Below are positions 37,291 to 50,534 of a stretch of 64,000 nt of DNA, piece after piece. Source of the stretch: Mactra quadrangularis (taxonomy: Eukaryota; Mollusca; Bivalvia; Venerida; Mactridae). The DNA lies in contig CM046293.1 of assembly GCA_025267735.1 (NCBI GenBank), positions 14,656,560-14,720,559 of the forward strand, in the 5' to 3' direction. A program made the position numbers and the translations under genes. The notes beneath the pieces were generated by a model, which did no database searches, had not been told where the DNA came from, and saw only the letters and a list, made by a program, of their open reading frames with translations. Positions within the stretch are counted from its first letter, which is position 1. Every line of letters begins with the position of its first letter.

Positions 37291-37944
37291 TTTGTTACCA
37301 ATGATTTAATTAACGTAAATGATATGTGCTTGACAAAAGCTGAAGTACACGCCAACAGTTTTCAAAGTTTTAAAGTTTATTTCAATAAATACTGGAAGGC
37401 CGTAAGCCCAAGAGGCAAATATTATACATAAAATGTCATTTCCATTGATAAATTGTCTTTTCACGACTACGAATCTCACATCCCTAAAACAATTTATCAA
37501 CATTTTATGGCAACATTTACTATCGTCCTGTATGACTTTATTATAAGATGAAACCATTGTTATAGTGACTTTAATGATAACAACAAAATTCATACTTGCA
37601 TTCATTAACATACCTTTGATGTATCTGCATTAATATTCATGAGTATGGAATATATTTATCGATAATTACATATTCATGACCGAAATTTGCATATTCTCAT
37701 TAACATCACAATATTATGATCAAATATACTCGATTTTCACCTTTTCTATTTACTTAATGCAAAAGTAGATTTTATTTGCTTAATTTGAATAAGGGCTCTT
37801 TCATAGTCACGTGAAGAGGACAGCTTACCTAACCACTGTTTAGGAAATTCCCAACTACCAGACTATTATCGTTGAAATTATTCAGTGAACGTTCTGATTG
37901 TACTGATAAGTCACTTGTTTGAAATCGAACGAATTTTAGGGCTT

Positions 37945-38180
37945 TTTGGGGTAATATATGGAACCATTTCTTCAATTATTGATCGATTTTCTTCAAATAA
38001 AAAGTATTTTTATGCATAATTTTAATAATCCTTTCTAGAGCGGATAGTGAAAAATATTTTACGATCGGGTCGTTTTTGTGAGCTTGGTGACGAGTTGAAA
38101 ACTACGACCGTTGAATAGGCGTTAGAGACCTTTTCTCTACATATACTATAATAAGGAAAATTTGGGTCTGTCACCTGTGA
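37945..38180. repeat. Interspersed repeat shared with 62.94-63.16 kb
   Basis: gggctttttggggtaatata, gaccgttgaataggcg and gtctgtcacctgtg are matched in the same order and orientation at 62938-63160. Not coding. Confidence 0.8.
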
Positions 38181-39633
38181 TATAAACACTCGTGAAAAAA
38201 ACTTTATCGCTCGTTTCATAAATCTAATATCAAACTGCTTATTCGTGCTTTATCCTTACATAGTAACAAGAGTGTTTCAAGCAATTAAGAACTTCACATA
38301 TTTAATACAGCTACAAAATAAAAACAAAGTACACCTACTCATTACTCAGCATTTATGGCTGGTTGGCCAAAGTTGTATAGTGTAAGTAATTGTATCTTTG
38401 TTTATATAGTGATGCTTTGCCACTTAATAAAATAAACTATGCAACGTTAATTCAATATGACTTTTACTTCTTTTTTGTATATAAATGATATTGTTTAGTT
38501 CAATCTCAAGGTTGCGTTATAAATTAGTTGTTTTTGTACCGTAACTTAAAATAGACGATGACAAATAACGTCACAATACATCAAAGTGAAACAGTTTCTC
38601 TTAAAGTCACAAAATGTCATAGTTTACAATTAGAAGTTAAAACAACCAGAAGCAAAGTTTATATTCTGACCTTTGTAACTTATTTCATTATTTCCTTTGT
38701 TTGTATTAATACATGCACTTTAATTAAGTTCAGGCAAACATTAAATGGTCAAATAATGGTAATATTGACCCAGAAATATTTTTTTTTATTTTGTTGTTAA
38801 AATTTCAGTGTGTGTGATTGTTACTTTTGACTTTTATGGTAGGCTTGATATATTTCAACAATTTCGTCTTACACTGACGTAGACGGGAATTAGAAAGCAA
38901 AATTAATTCTGGCAAAACGCTCAGCGCATTGAATAAACTTTTTTTTAAAAACATATACCACAATGTGAAATACAATGTATTATTGATCAACAAAACTATT
39001 AGTTTATCATTGTCTAAAAGATAAAATATGCTTTTGTAATCGTTCATGCTAGTAATTGAAGACCGATGAAAGGCGTGCATTGCCTTTTTTCCTATACATG
39101 TATTATCATTTCATTTTAATTATAGTTTTGTAAAAATCATATTATTACAAATAACCTTGACCCAGTTAACAGTCACTGTATGAAGATTTGATGTGAAAAT
39201 GACATTATTAAATCTAATACATATTACATATTAATGTATAAGATAGCAAATATTTGACAACCATGAACGAATGATGGAAATGATTAAATGAATATGTCAA
39301 GATACTTTCAGTTTCTGGTCCGTGAAAGTTATACTAGAATGTTACAAGCCCAGACTAACAACTAGTTTCATCTTGTTTTGTCAGCATTTTCTTTACGAGT
39401 TTGTTATAAATAACAATTTTTAGATTCATATTTTATCAACTTACTGTAGACTGGATACTTCGTATTATTATTAAATCGCATTTAGCTATCTGTAGTATTA
39501 TTCTCAACTGTCAACGTTGTGACAAAAACGTGCACTTTATAAATACGAGGAAACTTTTTATAATCATGCACTATGTTTTGCTTAGCTAATAAAGCTGTTG
39601 ACAAACATCTGTCTTGAGTAATTAAAATTGATT

Positions 39634-40191
39634 TTATGGCAGACAAAAAGTCAGCTTAAAACTGTAAAATGTCCGGACTGTACAGAAGTTTGTCTTACTC
39701 GTAGTATCACTAAATAATAATTTGCACAACACTACATTGTTTAGTGCAAAGCATGCGAAGTATGACGATTTATGAGTCCAAAAATACTTAATTTGAGATG
39801 TTTCTTTATTAAGACATACTTTTACTTTTATTTCTTCCAAGCTGGAGAGCATATTATAGTACAAAATACAATGACAATTACAGAGAAAGGCATAATAAAT
39901 AAATAGCAGGATATAAATCACAACATATGTGAAAAGATTATATAGTTGTAATCCACTGAGGAGTTGGTAAATTTGAGAGGAAGCATCCATAGATATTAAT
40001 GACGCGTACACTTCATTACCACAAACAGTCAAGATATACGACCATAGATTATTACGATAACAATCATTGTTAATACAGTGGTAGATTAGATGAAGGGTAA
40101 CATTGTCAGTAATCTTTTCACAACGGGGACATAACTCAGTTTTACTGAACGCTATTAAGACCGTACATTTTGATGGTCCTAATATAATCAC
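39634..40191 (-). mobile_element. Degenerate LINE ORF C-terminal fragment (tentative)
   Basis: A 185-codon frame starting with a cysteine/histidine motif CPRCEKITDNVTLHLIYHC that resembles the post-RT zinc knuckle of LINE ORF2. The part after about residue 90 is low-complexity and hydrophobic and looks like read-through noise. No RT motif precedes it. It is likely an old truncated copy, not a host gene. Confidence 0.4.
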
Positions 40192-41199
40192 TTTACTGTA
40201 TAAATGATAAATACATACATCTTATGAATGGACAGAAAACAACAGACAATTATGTTTGAACGCACGCTTGTATATCATTATTGTACAATCTGTTATTAAT
40301 GTCAAATTGACTATATATGTAATAGTCAAGGACAAAATGATAAAATATTGTATTTGTGATAAAAATATCTAATTATATTCGTACCGCAAACGTTTCGCCC
40401 TTGAAATAAACGCACGATAATTTCACATGTTTATTAACCATAAACGAAACAAAAGGCTACGCTATGACAATAAATATAACACATCAATAACAATATGGCG
40501 GACATTCTTAGTGACATATTGACAGGTGACCATCGTTATATGATATATGACTCAGTTAACAAGAAAAATAAAGATATCAATTGTTTGTAAACAATGTACA
40601 CTTACTCCTCCACACCAATGTATTAATAATTAAAAACATTGGTTTTAGTTGAGTTAGGGATTCTATAATTATAACAGATTTAATTTTCTCGGTCGTAACG
40701 GTCTATAACTGGCTGAAGCACAATGTACAAACTTTTACAGAGTTTAAACACTTGATTTATGTTTTTGTACATGTCTTCCATGCAACTTGTGAATGTTTCT
40801 GAAGTTTTTGACAAAAAAATGCTGCAATTATGACCGAAAATATGACTTTAGGTATGTAAAATGGGGCTAAAAATGGCAGATCGGCGGGAAAATGCATTAT
40901 TTTGTGAAACAGTCTGTGAGCGTAATTTACCTCAAAATCATCTAGAAACACATTTTTCCTAACATTTATGTTAATTTGAATGGTACTGGTACAAAATGTC
41001 ATGTGAATATCTTTATTTAAACTTGTCAAGTTATACTTGTTTTCCGTACTGGCCGAAATAATAGCGACGACCATGAAATTTGATGAAAATCTATTACATT
41101 TACTTATCGTTACAAATCCCTGTTATATAAAATGCCTGGTTGAGTGTACGGGTTATATTTGCACTATCATGTGACAAAATCTGGTTAAAAGTTGAATGA

Positions 41200-41395
41200 T
41201 CGTGGTTTAAACTCTGCTTCCACATCTTATTCATGTTTAGACGACTTTTTGTTCAATAACCCCTGACCATTGAAATCAAACTGAAGCTGATGCCCAAACT
41301 CCCCCGCAGTGGTTATCACTGTAAAGAGTTTGGCAGATGCCCATTAGTATACCCATTTGCACGTGGTTGGAATGGAACAACTGTAAATTTATGTT
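41200..41395 (-). mobile_element. SINE family 2 copy, rearranged
   Basis: Reverse-oriented 3' part (gtttaaactctgcttccac, cctgaccattgaaatcaa) and internal part (acccatttgcacgtggttgg), separated by about 60 bp of unrelated sequence with a small inverted repeat around caaactccccc. Probably a short insertion in an old SINE. Confidence 0.65.
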
Positions 41396-41626
41396 ATGTA
41401 TAAAACGGTATTTAGAAAGATATGGAACTACATGTATACACACAACATTTTGAAAATAAGAGCTTTAAACTGTTAATGAAAAGTTGAGGGGAAAACACAC
41501 CACAACGAAAATGTAAACTTTGACCCAAACGCAGTAGAACCAAAGATTGCATGTTTTCTCTACTGTATTATTTAGTAGTGCATACTTTATTGTTTTAATA
41601 ATTTCATTTCTTTTTATTTATTTCAG

Positions 41627-41694
41627 CACGAAGTAGAAATAATTTAGTATCAACAAATTTACATGAAGGACGAAGATTTGCCTTAAAATACAGA
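41627..41694 (+). CDS. Carbohydrate sulfotransferase, stem exon
   Basis: A 68-nt exon between a pyrimidine-rich acceptor ending tttcag and the donor gtaagtg. Joined in phase 1 to the anchor exon, it reads TRSRNNLVSTNLHEGRR followed by FALKYR. This is a hydrophilic basic segment that fits the luminal stem region of type II sulfotransferases. It leaves the frame in phase 0, which matches the next exon. The intron before it is about 18.6 kb and the one after it about 0.8 kb. No independent motif identifies it; support is splice sites and frame continuity. Confidence 0.65.
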
Positions 41695-42525
41695 GTAAGT
41701 GAAAATATACATGTAAATATATAACGTAAGCATATCAAAAATAAGAAAACATTGTCTTAATTGACAATTATATTTTTAATGCCCAAATCGGTTATCATTG
41801 AAGATAAACACGTGACTAAATAACGTAGAACCTGGAACAAAGATTCAAACTACAGACTCTTATCGGGCCTCCTATTTAGCTATCATTTTGTGTGCTACTA
41901 CTACATGTATATGGTTGTATTCATTATGACCTTCTATTAAAAACCACCTTATTTGTCTTAAGATAGCATTGAACTTCTATGGAAAGTATATTCTGTGAAT
42001 GTATAAGTATATAGTGTGATATTTAGGTTTGAAAAAGTCAAATGGTAATTATAATACCATACATCTTTTAAGTTTAGTTTATTCCATCAGCTAGTAGCGA
42101 TTCACGAATCGAATCACGAATCTCTTGTTAATGGAGAAGCATAAAGGAATTCATGTTATAACAAAAATAAGTGAAGAATTACAGAAGCTTTTACTATATG
42201 GAAAACCGTGTACTCCAAACATTTCTAATACCAGACGTTTTATGGGCACTTTCAGTGATAACATTTTGTTTAAATGTGTCGCTATCGGAATTTTGACACA
42301 AGATAATTCAGTCCCTATATAAATTAAAGTTTTCATAAGTAGTGCGGCTCGTTTCCGTGATAATAAAGCTAAAAAAGTTCTTTCATTTTTTCCAAAAATA
42401 GATCGCGAATGTCCGAGTACTTGGATACTCGCAGCAGCCCTAGTTATCGAAATATCATGTCAGGAATATATGTCAGGAATTAAGATAAAAAGTAAATTAT
42501 CTCTACATTATATCTTGTATTTCAG

Positions 42526-43671
42526 AGGAAAGCAGGTTTAAACAATGACGCAACACATGAAATCAGGGAAAGATTTGCTAACAGACGACAACATTTACAG
42601 CAACAATGTGAAAAGATGCAGGGATATTTTGAAATTCAAAATTCTGAAAATGCTGTTAAAGAACATCTCACAATAGATAAAAAGAATAAACTTGTTTATT
42701 GTGCAATAGAAAAGATCGGTTGCACCTTCTGGAAACGCGTGTTTCAAATCATAAACGGATTCAAAAATGTCAGTGACCCATTTCACATTCAAGGTATTCG
42801 AGCTTATGAAGGATATTTAACAGCCAAGGGTATGACGTTCGATAGGATACATTATTTACTAAGACAGTCGCAGAAATTCATGTTTGTAAGAGAACCTTAT
42901 GAGAGGCTTTTGTCGGGATATGTAGACAAACTGTTCGCTCCTAATGCAGCATATTGGTCCTTCATTGGAACATTTATTGTCCAACAATTTAGAGACAATG
43001 CCACGACTGAGGCCAAACGATGTGGTCATGACGTCACGTTTGAGGAATTCGTGCGTTATTTTATTCATTCTCAACATAACAATATGCGACGTGATGCGCA
43101 CTTTGTACCTAACTTTGAGCATTGTCGCCCATGTGAAATAGATTATGAATATATTGGTAAACTTGAAACATTTGAAGAAGATACACTGTTTCTGTTGAAA
43201 GAACTTAAACTTGATGACAAAGTTCAATTTGATAATTTTGAAAAAGAGACAGAAAGAGACGCCATTGTTGATGCCGCTGACTACGTGTTCTCCATGCACC
43301 GAGCAATTACTCGATGTATGACAATGCACGAGGCTTTATACAGAGCATATCGTAAACTACAAATTCGAGGGATCATAAGTAAGGATGTACCATTTCCTTT
43401 TAAAGGAGACACTTCAAGAGATATTGGCATTGATGAGTATAAACAAGCTCTCCTTAAGGCGCATGCGCAATCAGGTCCTACGTCATCACGTAAATCAAAC
43501 AGGAAGGAGGCTTTCATGGAAGCATATTCGACCCTACCTCAAGATTTGCTTATGCAACTTAAAGATGATTTAAGTATTGACGCCAATTTATTTGACTATG
43601 AAGTATTACCAAAGATTCTCTTACAGCGAGAATCTTACGTGCCCAGTTTCCGCTATTTCAGTATTAAATAA
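42526..43671 (+). CDS. Carbohydrate sulfotransferase, catalytic exon (Sulfotransfer_2, CHST8-14-like)
   Basis: Large terminal exon with acceptor tatttcag and stop TAA at 43669-43671. It transfers sulfate from PAPS to sugars of glycans, probably in the Golgi lumen. Numbering from the methionine codon at 42616, the 5'-phosphosulfate-binding motif KIGCTFWKR is at residues 33-41 and the 3'-phosphate-binding motif FVREPYERLLSGYVDK is at about 90-105. A conserved cysteine pair with HFVPNFEHCRPC lies near 162-173, followed by YEYIGKLETFEED at 178-189. The C-terminal part near 315-345 (AYSTLPQDLLMQLKDDL, then a short FDY-containing stretch) matches the usual family ending. The frame is open for 30 codons upstream of that methionine back to the splice acceptor, so the methionine is not the start. 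The catalytic domain is complete and shows no frameshift. The exact member of CHST8-14 and the acceptor sugar cannot be told by eye. Confidence 0.95.
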   Translation, partial: RKAGLNNDATHEIRERFANRRQHLQQQCEKMQGYFEIQNSENAVKEHLTIDKKNKLVYCAIEKIGCTFWKRVFQIINGFKNVSDPFHIQGIRAYEGYLTAKGMTFDRIHYLLRQSQKFMFVREPYERLLSGYVDKLFAPNAAYWSFIGTFIVQQFRDNATTEAKRCGHDVTFEEFVRYFIHSQHNNMRRDAHFVPNFEHCRPCEIDYEYIGKLETFEEDTLFLLKELKLDDKVQFDNFEKETERDAIVDAADYVFSMHRAITRCMTMHEALYRAYRKLQIRGIISKDVPFPFKGDTSRDIGIDEYKQALLKAHAQSGPTSSRKSNRKEAFMEAYSTLPQDLLMQLKDDLSIDANLFDYEVLPKILLQRESYVPSFRYFSIK

Positions 43672-43857
43672 CGTCGTCACTTCCGTTTTATGACGTAAAT
43701 TCCACTTTATGACGTCACTTCTGTTGTCAATGGGATCATTATTTACATTTACATTCACTTACGGTATGAACTATGTCAGTTCTATTCAATGAAAAGAATT
43801 CTCTTAATTCATTGATGACGTAACATCCGATTTTGTTAAGGATAATGAGGTCAAACT

Positions 43858-43929
43858 CCATTCGGAACAACCTCGGCTATCATCTACGAAAATATCTGCG
43901 TAGAAGATCGCCGAGGTAGTTCCGAATGG
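43858..43929. mobile_element. MITE, CATTCGGAAC family, 72-bp palindrome
   Basis: A compact near-perfect palindrome: cattcggaacaacctcgg, a short centre, then ccgaggtagttccgaatg. It lies 190 bp downstream of the sulfotransferase stop. Confidence 0.8.
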
Positions 43930-45604
43930 TCAAACTCTTCTAGATGGTTATTTCCATAGACATACTACGTCTGTGGTTATTTCCCTTCATCTAAATTGAC
44001 GTAACTGCTGTGAAGAGTGTAAGGGCATATGCATTTAAGTGCATTGGAGTATTCATGACTTACAAATGTTTTATTTCGGGTATAAAAGCTTATCTGTGAC
44101 TCTTACAAGACAGGACTTACAAACCAATTTTATTTTTCATTTTATTTAAAAAACGTGTGCATTTTATTTATTTTTGCGTTATCACTCGGATTAATGTATC
44201 GCATGGAAACAAAATGGCGAGACTTTATAAAAGTACATAAATAGTGTATATTTATATGACGCGTGTGTATATTTGTGTATATGATTGAACGTATATTTAA
44301 TGCGGGACTAATCGCTCCATAAGGATGCACTATATGAAGACCGAGGGGCGTGACTCAACATCCCTAGAATAGTGAATTTAGGGCCTATATAGATAAATAA
44401 TGATGTGTTTTGTGCAGACGGCGGAATGGGACCTTTCATTATTGTAATAGTGAACTTAGGACCTACATTGAGTGAACTTTTTGTACAATTTGCAATATAA
44501 TTCATATTAGCATAGTTATTTATTTGCCAAATCGTTGTCCATTTATTGTATTGTTACCAAGATTGCTAATTCAGGACCTCAACGCTGGAGACTTCCGTTT
44601 TGTTCTGTTCTGTTCTGTTAAATTGATAAAGTGGTGGATATATGTTTATAAACTAAAATATGTTGTATATAAATAGGTTACTTAGTGAAATAGATGAAAT
44701 TTAGATGTTTTATTTCATTTTTTCACATATTTTCATTAAATAGGTTGTGTTGTACAATGTATATAGATTAATATCTTATAAAGTTGAATCATGTATCTTC
44801 CAGTATTAGTGAAAACTTGAATTGAAAAGAACGAAAAAAAACTGCCCATTGGACGTATAATTAATGAACGACATTTTGTACAATTAATGAACAATTAGTG
44901 TATATGTTTTAAGTGAAGGGACTGGTTGATTGGACGGCATAGTTTTGTTGTTAGCTGGCAAACTCATACTAACTATACTAATAGTAAAACAAAATGACTG
45001 TTTGAGGACTTTGAATCAGTTTGTCTGGAAAAAACAGGATTTTGCCCAAAGAACTTTCAGAAAACATTGTATATGTTTTATTCTGTTTTTATTGTATATA
45101 CATGTAGTTCGAAATGTTACATTACCATAGTTGTAACTGTCTGGTTTAAATCATATATTGTTTGTGTGACGTCATAACACGTCATAAATGGTATGTTCTA
45201 GAATTTTATCGTGTAGCCATGGTTATTGTTTGTCTTAAATTATCTATCATAAAACGATCATGATTTAAAGCTTTAAAAATGTCAATCAAACTATTTATAT
45301 TACTGTCAAATAAAACAATGTCAAGCAAACTATTGGAAATTATTTGACCCCACACTCAATGGACAGCTTCGGTCAGAAAAAATTGACATTTTAGTTTGAC
45401 ACATGGTCGTAGTCACGCTTGTAAATGTTCGTATACATGTGAATAACGAGTGTGATTGTAAGTTATATGGAACGGTTTGTCTTAATATATTTTTATTATC
45501 TTTGAACGAATGAGAATTTAAGAAAATTGTAGAAAACATGCAGTTAGTTGTTTTTTATACCAAATAATTATGGTATGAGTATGATTAGTAGAATAATATA
45601 ACAT

Positions 45605-45760
45605 ATCTTGAGAAGTGGTCCAGTGGTAGGACGCGTGGTAAGGAGTCGAGCGGTCCCCGGGTCGAATCTCGCCAGAGACACAACTTAAATTCTTGAGCAA
45701 GAAATTAACTTCCAGTTGTTCCACTTCACTGTGTAAATGGGTACTTTTTAAGTTCCAAAT
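45605..45760 (+). mobile_element. SINE family 2 copy with intact tRNA head
   Basis: The head reads agaagtggtccagtggtagg (box A-like) and GGGTCGAATC (box B-like), then the body cttgagcaagaaattaac and ttgttccacttcac. The 3' end is diverged. A SINE promoter and not a functional tRNA gene: no closed acceptor stem is seen. Confidence 0.75.
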
Positions 45761-46925
45761 GCTAAATTTTAGAAAACAAATGTCCCTATATTAAGACAAT
45801 GCCCTGAGCAAGATCATCAAGTTTGATTGTCCACATATTGAAGCTTTATTTAAAGGCGTAAGATCGTGACATCATGTCATTTTAACGGTTTTTTTTTCTT
45901 GAAATGCTTACGTCATCATTTTTGTTTCCAGAAACTTAAGTATTTCTATACTGTGCATTTCATGTACTGTAAATTTTGTCCAAACGACCTCGTCTCCATA
46001 GCGACTTAATAGGTCTTAAAGTCGTTTGGACAAGATGAAGCGACCACAATGAGCTCAACCAACCGTTTTACTGAACTACTTTCATATCCTAATTTCGTTG
46101 ACTGGAAATCTATACAAGACCATGTACCATATATCGATGGTTTATATAGTCGTTGACAATACCAACATTTTGTTCCATCGTAAATGTGTAAATGTGTTTT
46201 ACAGTTTACTGTATTTTATACACTATATATAAATACATCTCACTATAGGTTATAATATACTTATATATAATACTAGATGGGAGCACGTGCAAGCACGAGC
46301 TTTAGGTAATGACAGTTCTCGAAACTGACCCTCGAAACAGGCATGTTAAAAAGCATGGGTGAGTATGCTGTTTATGGGTATTATTTCGAGATCAAAGAAC
46401 GCATGCTTGGTGAATATTCAAAAAATGGCAAGAAGGTTGCACGTATTCTGGGTGATTCCCCATGATAATACAGCAGTTACAGTCTAAACTCCTCACAGTG
46501 CTTACGTCACGCTTTGCTACTTATTGATTTGATAAAGGGAGATAACCGCTGCGGGGAGTTTGGTTTGACGTGTCTATTTTTAGTTTTATCTGGAACTATT
46601 TTTAGACACAAAAAAAACACCATTTTTGTTGATTTTTTGCAGTTTTTGCAAATATAAAGAGGCTTTGTCAAAAAAGAATTGTCAACTTGATATGCCGGTA
46701 TATAGGTGCTCCAGCGACAAACAAAAGATTTATTCAAAGCTGCGCAGTTTCTTCCACAAAACAGGAAACTCGCAAATTTAATAGTATAGATGATAGATGA
46801 CATTTTGACCATAATATGAACCATACATTATTTACTTTTATAACATAAAACATATTTGCTGTTCATTTCTTGTGTTAAACATATGGGTAAAAGACTCAAA
46901 TGGTACAGCTCCTTATTAAAAATGC

Positions 46926-47225
46926 TACCTGCATGGCTAGCTCAGTTGGTAGCACGCAAGTCTACTGATCGAGGGGTCGCGGGTACGATTACAAGGTGGG
47001 GCATACTGTCGTGGAGCTTGATTATGAAATTATTTCTACGGCCATTCTCCCTCCTACCAATGATTCCTAATTATGTAGGGCAGATGTCAGTCACTGACGA
47101 AAGTATGTGCTTAGTAGTTGGTAATTGGCTAAATCCAGAGATTAAGCCTTTCCAGGAACAGTGAGTAAGTTGGCTGACCGCCGTTATATGACCTATACAA
47201 TATGTTACTACCAACAAAACAAACA
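46926..47225 (+). mobile_element. SINE family 1-like copy with a tRNA-like head
   Basis: Box A GGCTAGCTCAGTTGGTAGCA is very tRNA-like and a diverged box B (GCGGGTACGATTAC) follows. The middle differs from other copies. The 3' end keeps the ccaggaacag...gctgaccgccgt module and a CAAA repeat tail (47213-47230). It is rejected as a functional tRNA because no matching acceptor stem is seen. Confidence 0.65.
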
Positions 47226-48174
47226 AACAAACTTTATTTAATAGTGTGATATATTTTTCACTCATTTAGCTTGAGACAAGGTAGGTTGTTAGTAAGGTAA
47301 TAATAATAATATCATTATTTTATTTCGTTAACAATTGCATGACACATCGTATACAAATGATGAGTATCACAGTATGCAACATGTCATATGTCATGCACAA
47401 TAATGCCGGGGATGACAAAAAAGTTCATAATAGGTATGATGGTTTTCCTGTTGTAAATTGATGAAAATCCGCATGCTTAGCCACAGCCACGGAATCGATG
47501 CCTTTTTGTGTTCGATTATTTTGAGTCGAACACTCGGTCCCCTTGGTGGGACAATTTCGGAATGGCCCGGTAGTTTTCTCCATGCAATGATTAATGCTTT
47601 TCCAACCATTTCAATTATGTTGTCTAATTTCTACTTGAGTTAAAGTAATTGTGTTCTCACGAATAATGCTCCCCAGGGTTGTAGAAGACGGATAGAGTAG
47701 CCCTACCTAGAGTGGAGGAGTTCTTGACAACTTTATATAGAAAATAAAGGTAAGAAAATGTCTTGTTAAGATACGTCTGTCATTAATTAGATTACTACGC
47801 GCTCTGTGTGTTACTATAAATAGAGCAGCTATTAAAATAGTCCGTGACCGAGTATAAAGTTATATATTTTACCGAAAAAGATATATAAGAAACGAAAACA
47901 TGCGGAAATAGATATAATTAGATGATAAATATGTAATGAGTCGTATCATGTCATTAAATGTACAATTTTATATGACAAATATATCAGGCAAAATAATCAA
48001 TTATTGAGACAAGTCGTTATGAAGGTTATCTGACTAAATTGATGTTTTTGTTATATTAAGCATAAATGAGTATATTGTCGTAAAATAAAACATGTTACAT
48101 AACTAAACCATGACTTTAAACGTTGATTGATTTTAACTTAGTAACCTATATACCACAAAATATCTAACCACTGA

Positions 48175-48692
48175 TAAGAAACTTTAGTCAGTTATTTCCC
48201 CTTGTATACTCTTCAAATAGGTAGGTCCAATGGACCTTTCCATGACCTTAGTTATTAGCATATTTAACAAAGGTTTAGTTACTTTTTGTCCCACAAACAA
48301 GGTGTTAACAAAAGAGCACATGCTTATATTTGTGGGTAAATGTATTGTTATTCAAATTAAAAGGTCACACTCGGAATGGTCCATTAGTTGAACTACTCGA
48401 ATTTTACCCTTACTTTTCAATGTCAATATGCCGAAATTTATCTTAAATAACTTTTTTGTAAAGTGTTTAATTTGTTTGAAATTCAAGCTAAGTATATTTA
48501 AGGGAAAGAGCTATCTAAATTTTATCACTTTTGTTAATTTTCAGTAACAAGAAAGATATTAGGTAAACTATTTTGTTATCCTTACAAAGGAAGTCAATGA
48601 TAAAATCCGAGGATTTCAACTCTAAGGACCTACTTACCAATTGGATTGCTTAAGATTTTATCAGGGAAAGATAACTGACCAAAGTCCCTAAT
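48175..48692. mobile_element. MITE, GGGACTTTAGTCA family
   Basis: Ends actttagtcagttatttccc and ataactgaccaaagtcccta, about 518 bp. It shares gataaaatccgaggatt and the following region with the copy at 50.5 kb. Confidence 0.7.
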
Positions 48693-49689
48693 TGTAAAAC
48701 AAATACCGTTTCTACTTCAATTTTTTATATTTTTAGCTCCTGTAACCTAGTATTTTATCCTAGATGACTCATGTTCGAACTGATTCTAGCAATTACCTAA
48801 ACAACAATCATGCCAAGTTTGATGACAATTGATTACACAATGTGACGACTAGAGCGTTCACGTGTTTTTTCGATATTTTGGCTATTTGACCTAGTTTATG
48901 ATCCCAACTTGGACAAACTTAGCCTAGATATAGTAAAATCCCTAAATTGACTTTGTGAGTTTTGGTTTGTTAGTTCAACTCCCTCGCACAAAAATTTAAT
49001 TGAGTGGTAAAGTAGGCATAATACATTTGTATAACTATTTTTTGCCGGGGTTTAGTAGTAAACAAATGCAACTCATAATTTAATGTGGGCATTTTCCGAG
49101 GTAAAAATGATATAGTTGTGTTATGCACTGTTTGGATCTCTCATTGCTTTTGGCTACTGCAGGAATTTGACAAAAACGTGATTGTTTACATTCTGACGAT
49201 CACGTGACTATGTACAATGTATTTAGTATTTTAAAGACACAACTTATTCTAAATTTTGACACCCGTATTGCATGCTTCTTTGTATCGAGATAGGACAATA
49301 GTTTTTCAGTTTGTAACGGTGAATATTCATAACCTCCGAGGCCCAGCAAAGAGCGCATGAACCTAGTTCAAATGCTGTGATTACGATGGGTCTCTAAATC
49401 GAACAGTAATAAATTAACATGTCCCTTATTGACATCGATATTTGAGGTTTTTCCATATTTTGGCTGTGTGAGCTAGTTTTTGATTCCAACCTAGTCGAAC
49501 TAAACTAGAAATGATCAAACCATTCTATCAAAGAATGGATTGAATTTAAATAATAACACAACGAGAAACTTGTTTATTTATACAAAATATGTACTTCATC
49601 TCTATAAAAATATAAATAAAACAAAATATAAAACAAAATCTATTAAAGCACAGAAATATCACAATCAAAGGGACATAACCAGGATCACT

Positions 49690-50272
49690 ATGAAAATAAA
49701 GTTTCTATTCGAAGAGAGATAATCAATGTGATTCAAGTTTTTCATTCGAAGGAAGATAATCAATGTGATTCAAGTTTTTCATTTGAAGGGAGATAATCAA
49801 TGAGATTCAAGGTTTTTTTTTCATTCGACGGGAGATAATCAATGCGATTCAAGTTTTTCATTAGAAGGAAGATAATCAATGAGATTCAAGTTTTTTTTTC
49901 ATTCGAAGGGAGATAATCAATGAGATTCAAGTTTTTTCATTCGAAGGGAGATAATCAATAAGATTCAAGTTTTTCATTTGAAGGAAGATAATCAATGTGA
50001 TTCAAGTTTTTCATTTGAAGGGAGATAATCAATGAGATTCAAGTTTTTTTTTCATTCGAAGGGAGATAATCAATGAGATTCAAGTTTTTTCATTCGAAGG
50101 GAGATAATCAATAAGATTCAAGTTTGTTTTTTTCATTCGAAGGGAGATAATCAATGAGATTCAAGTTTTTCATTCGAAGGGAGATAATCAATAAGATTCA
50201 AGTTTGTTTTTTTCATTCGAAGGGAGATAATCAATGAGATTCAAGTTTTTCATTTGAAGGGAAAAAACAAGA
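49690..50272. repeat. Minisatellite, about 36-44-bp unit, about 14 copies
   Basis: Conserved GAAGGGAGATAATCAATG then AGATTCAAG and a T-run of variable length. The two MITEs at 48.2 and 50.5 kb lie on either side. Confidence 0.9.
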
Positions 50273-50534
50273 TATATTAGGAAGGGTAAGTTTCCATTAA
50301 AAGTAAGCAAAAGCTTTTACAATAATATTAAGCACAGTGCTCATGTACTAAACTAAAAAAATGTAGTTAGATAATTTATAATACAAAACAAAATATAAAA
50401 AGAAAAAACATTTTAACAATTTATAGTACAATATTTACAGACATTATGGCACGTATACAAATATTTATGCATTTAAGTTTATACTGTAATGAGACTGGAC
50501 ATGAGCTGAACCGTTGGCGATCTTGTATCCAAAC

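Larger units (their letters stand above)
43672..48170. other. Intergenic region between convergent genes
   Basis: Beyond the listed MITE and SINEs it contains a 60-bp hairpin at 45973-46035 (arms TTGTCCAAACGAC / GTCGTTTGGACAA). Minus-strand frames at 46.5 and 47.4 kb match nothing I know. No poly(A) signal could be assigned to the sulfotransferase with confidence. Confidence 0.5.

Noticed and set aside
39634..40191. Host zinc-finger protein
   Set aside because: The single Cys/His cluster fits a LINE C-terminal knuckle better, and the rest is low-complexity.
42859..43329. 156-codon minus-strand frame
   Set aside because: It is the antisense shadow of the sulfotransferase catalytic exon.
46926..47000. 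Possible tRNA gene (strong box A)
   Set aside because: No acceptor stem closes, box B is diverged, and a SINE body follows.
49690..50272. Regularly spaced repeats resembling a CRISPR array
   Set aside because: The spacers are only T-runs of variable length with no unique sequence, and the DNA is eukaryotic; it is a minisatellite.
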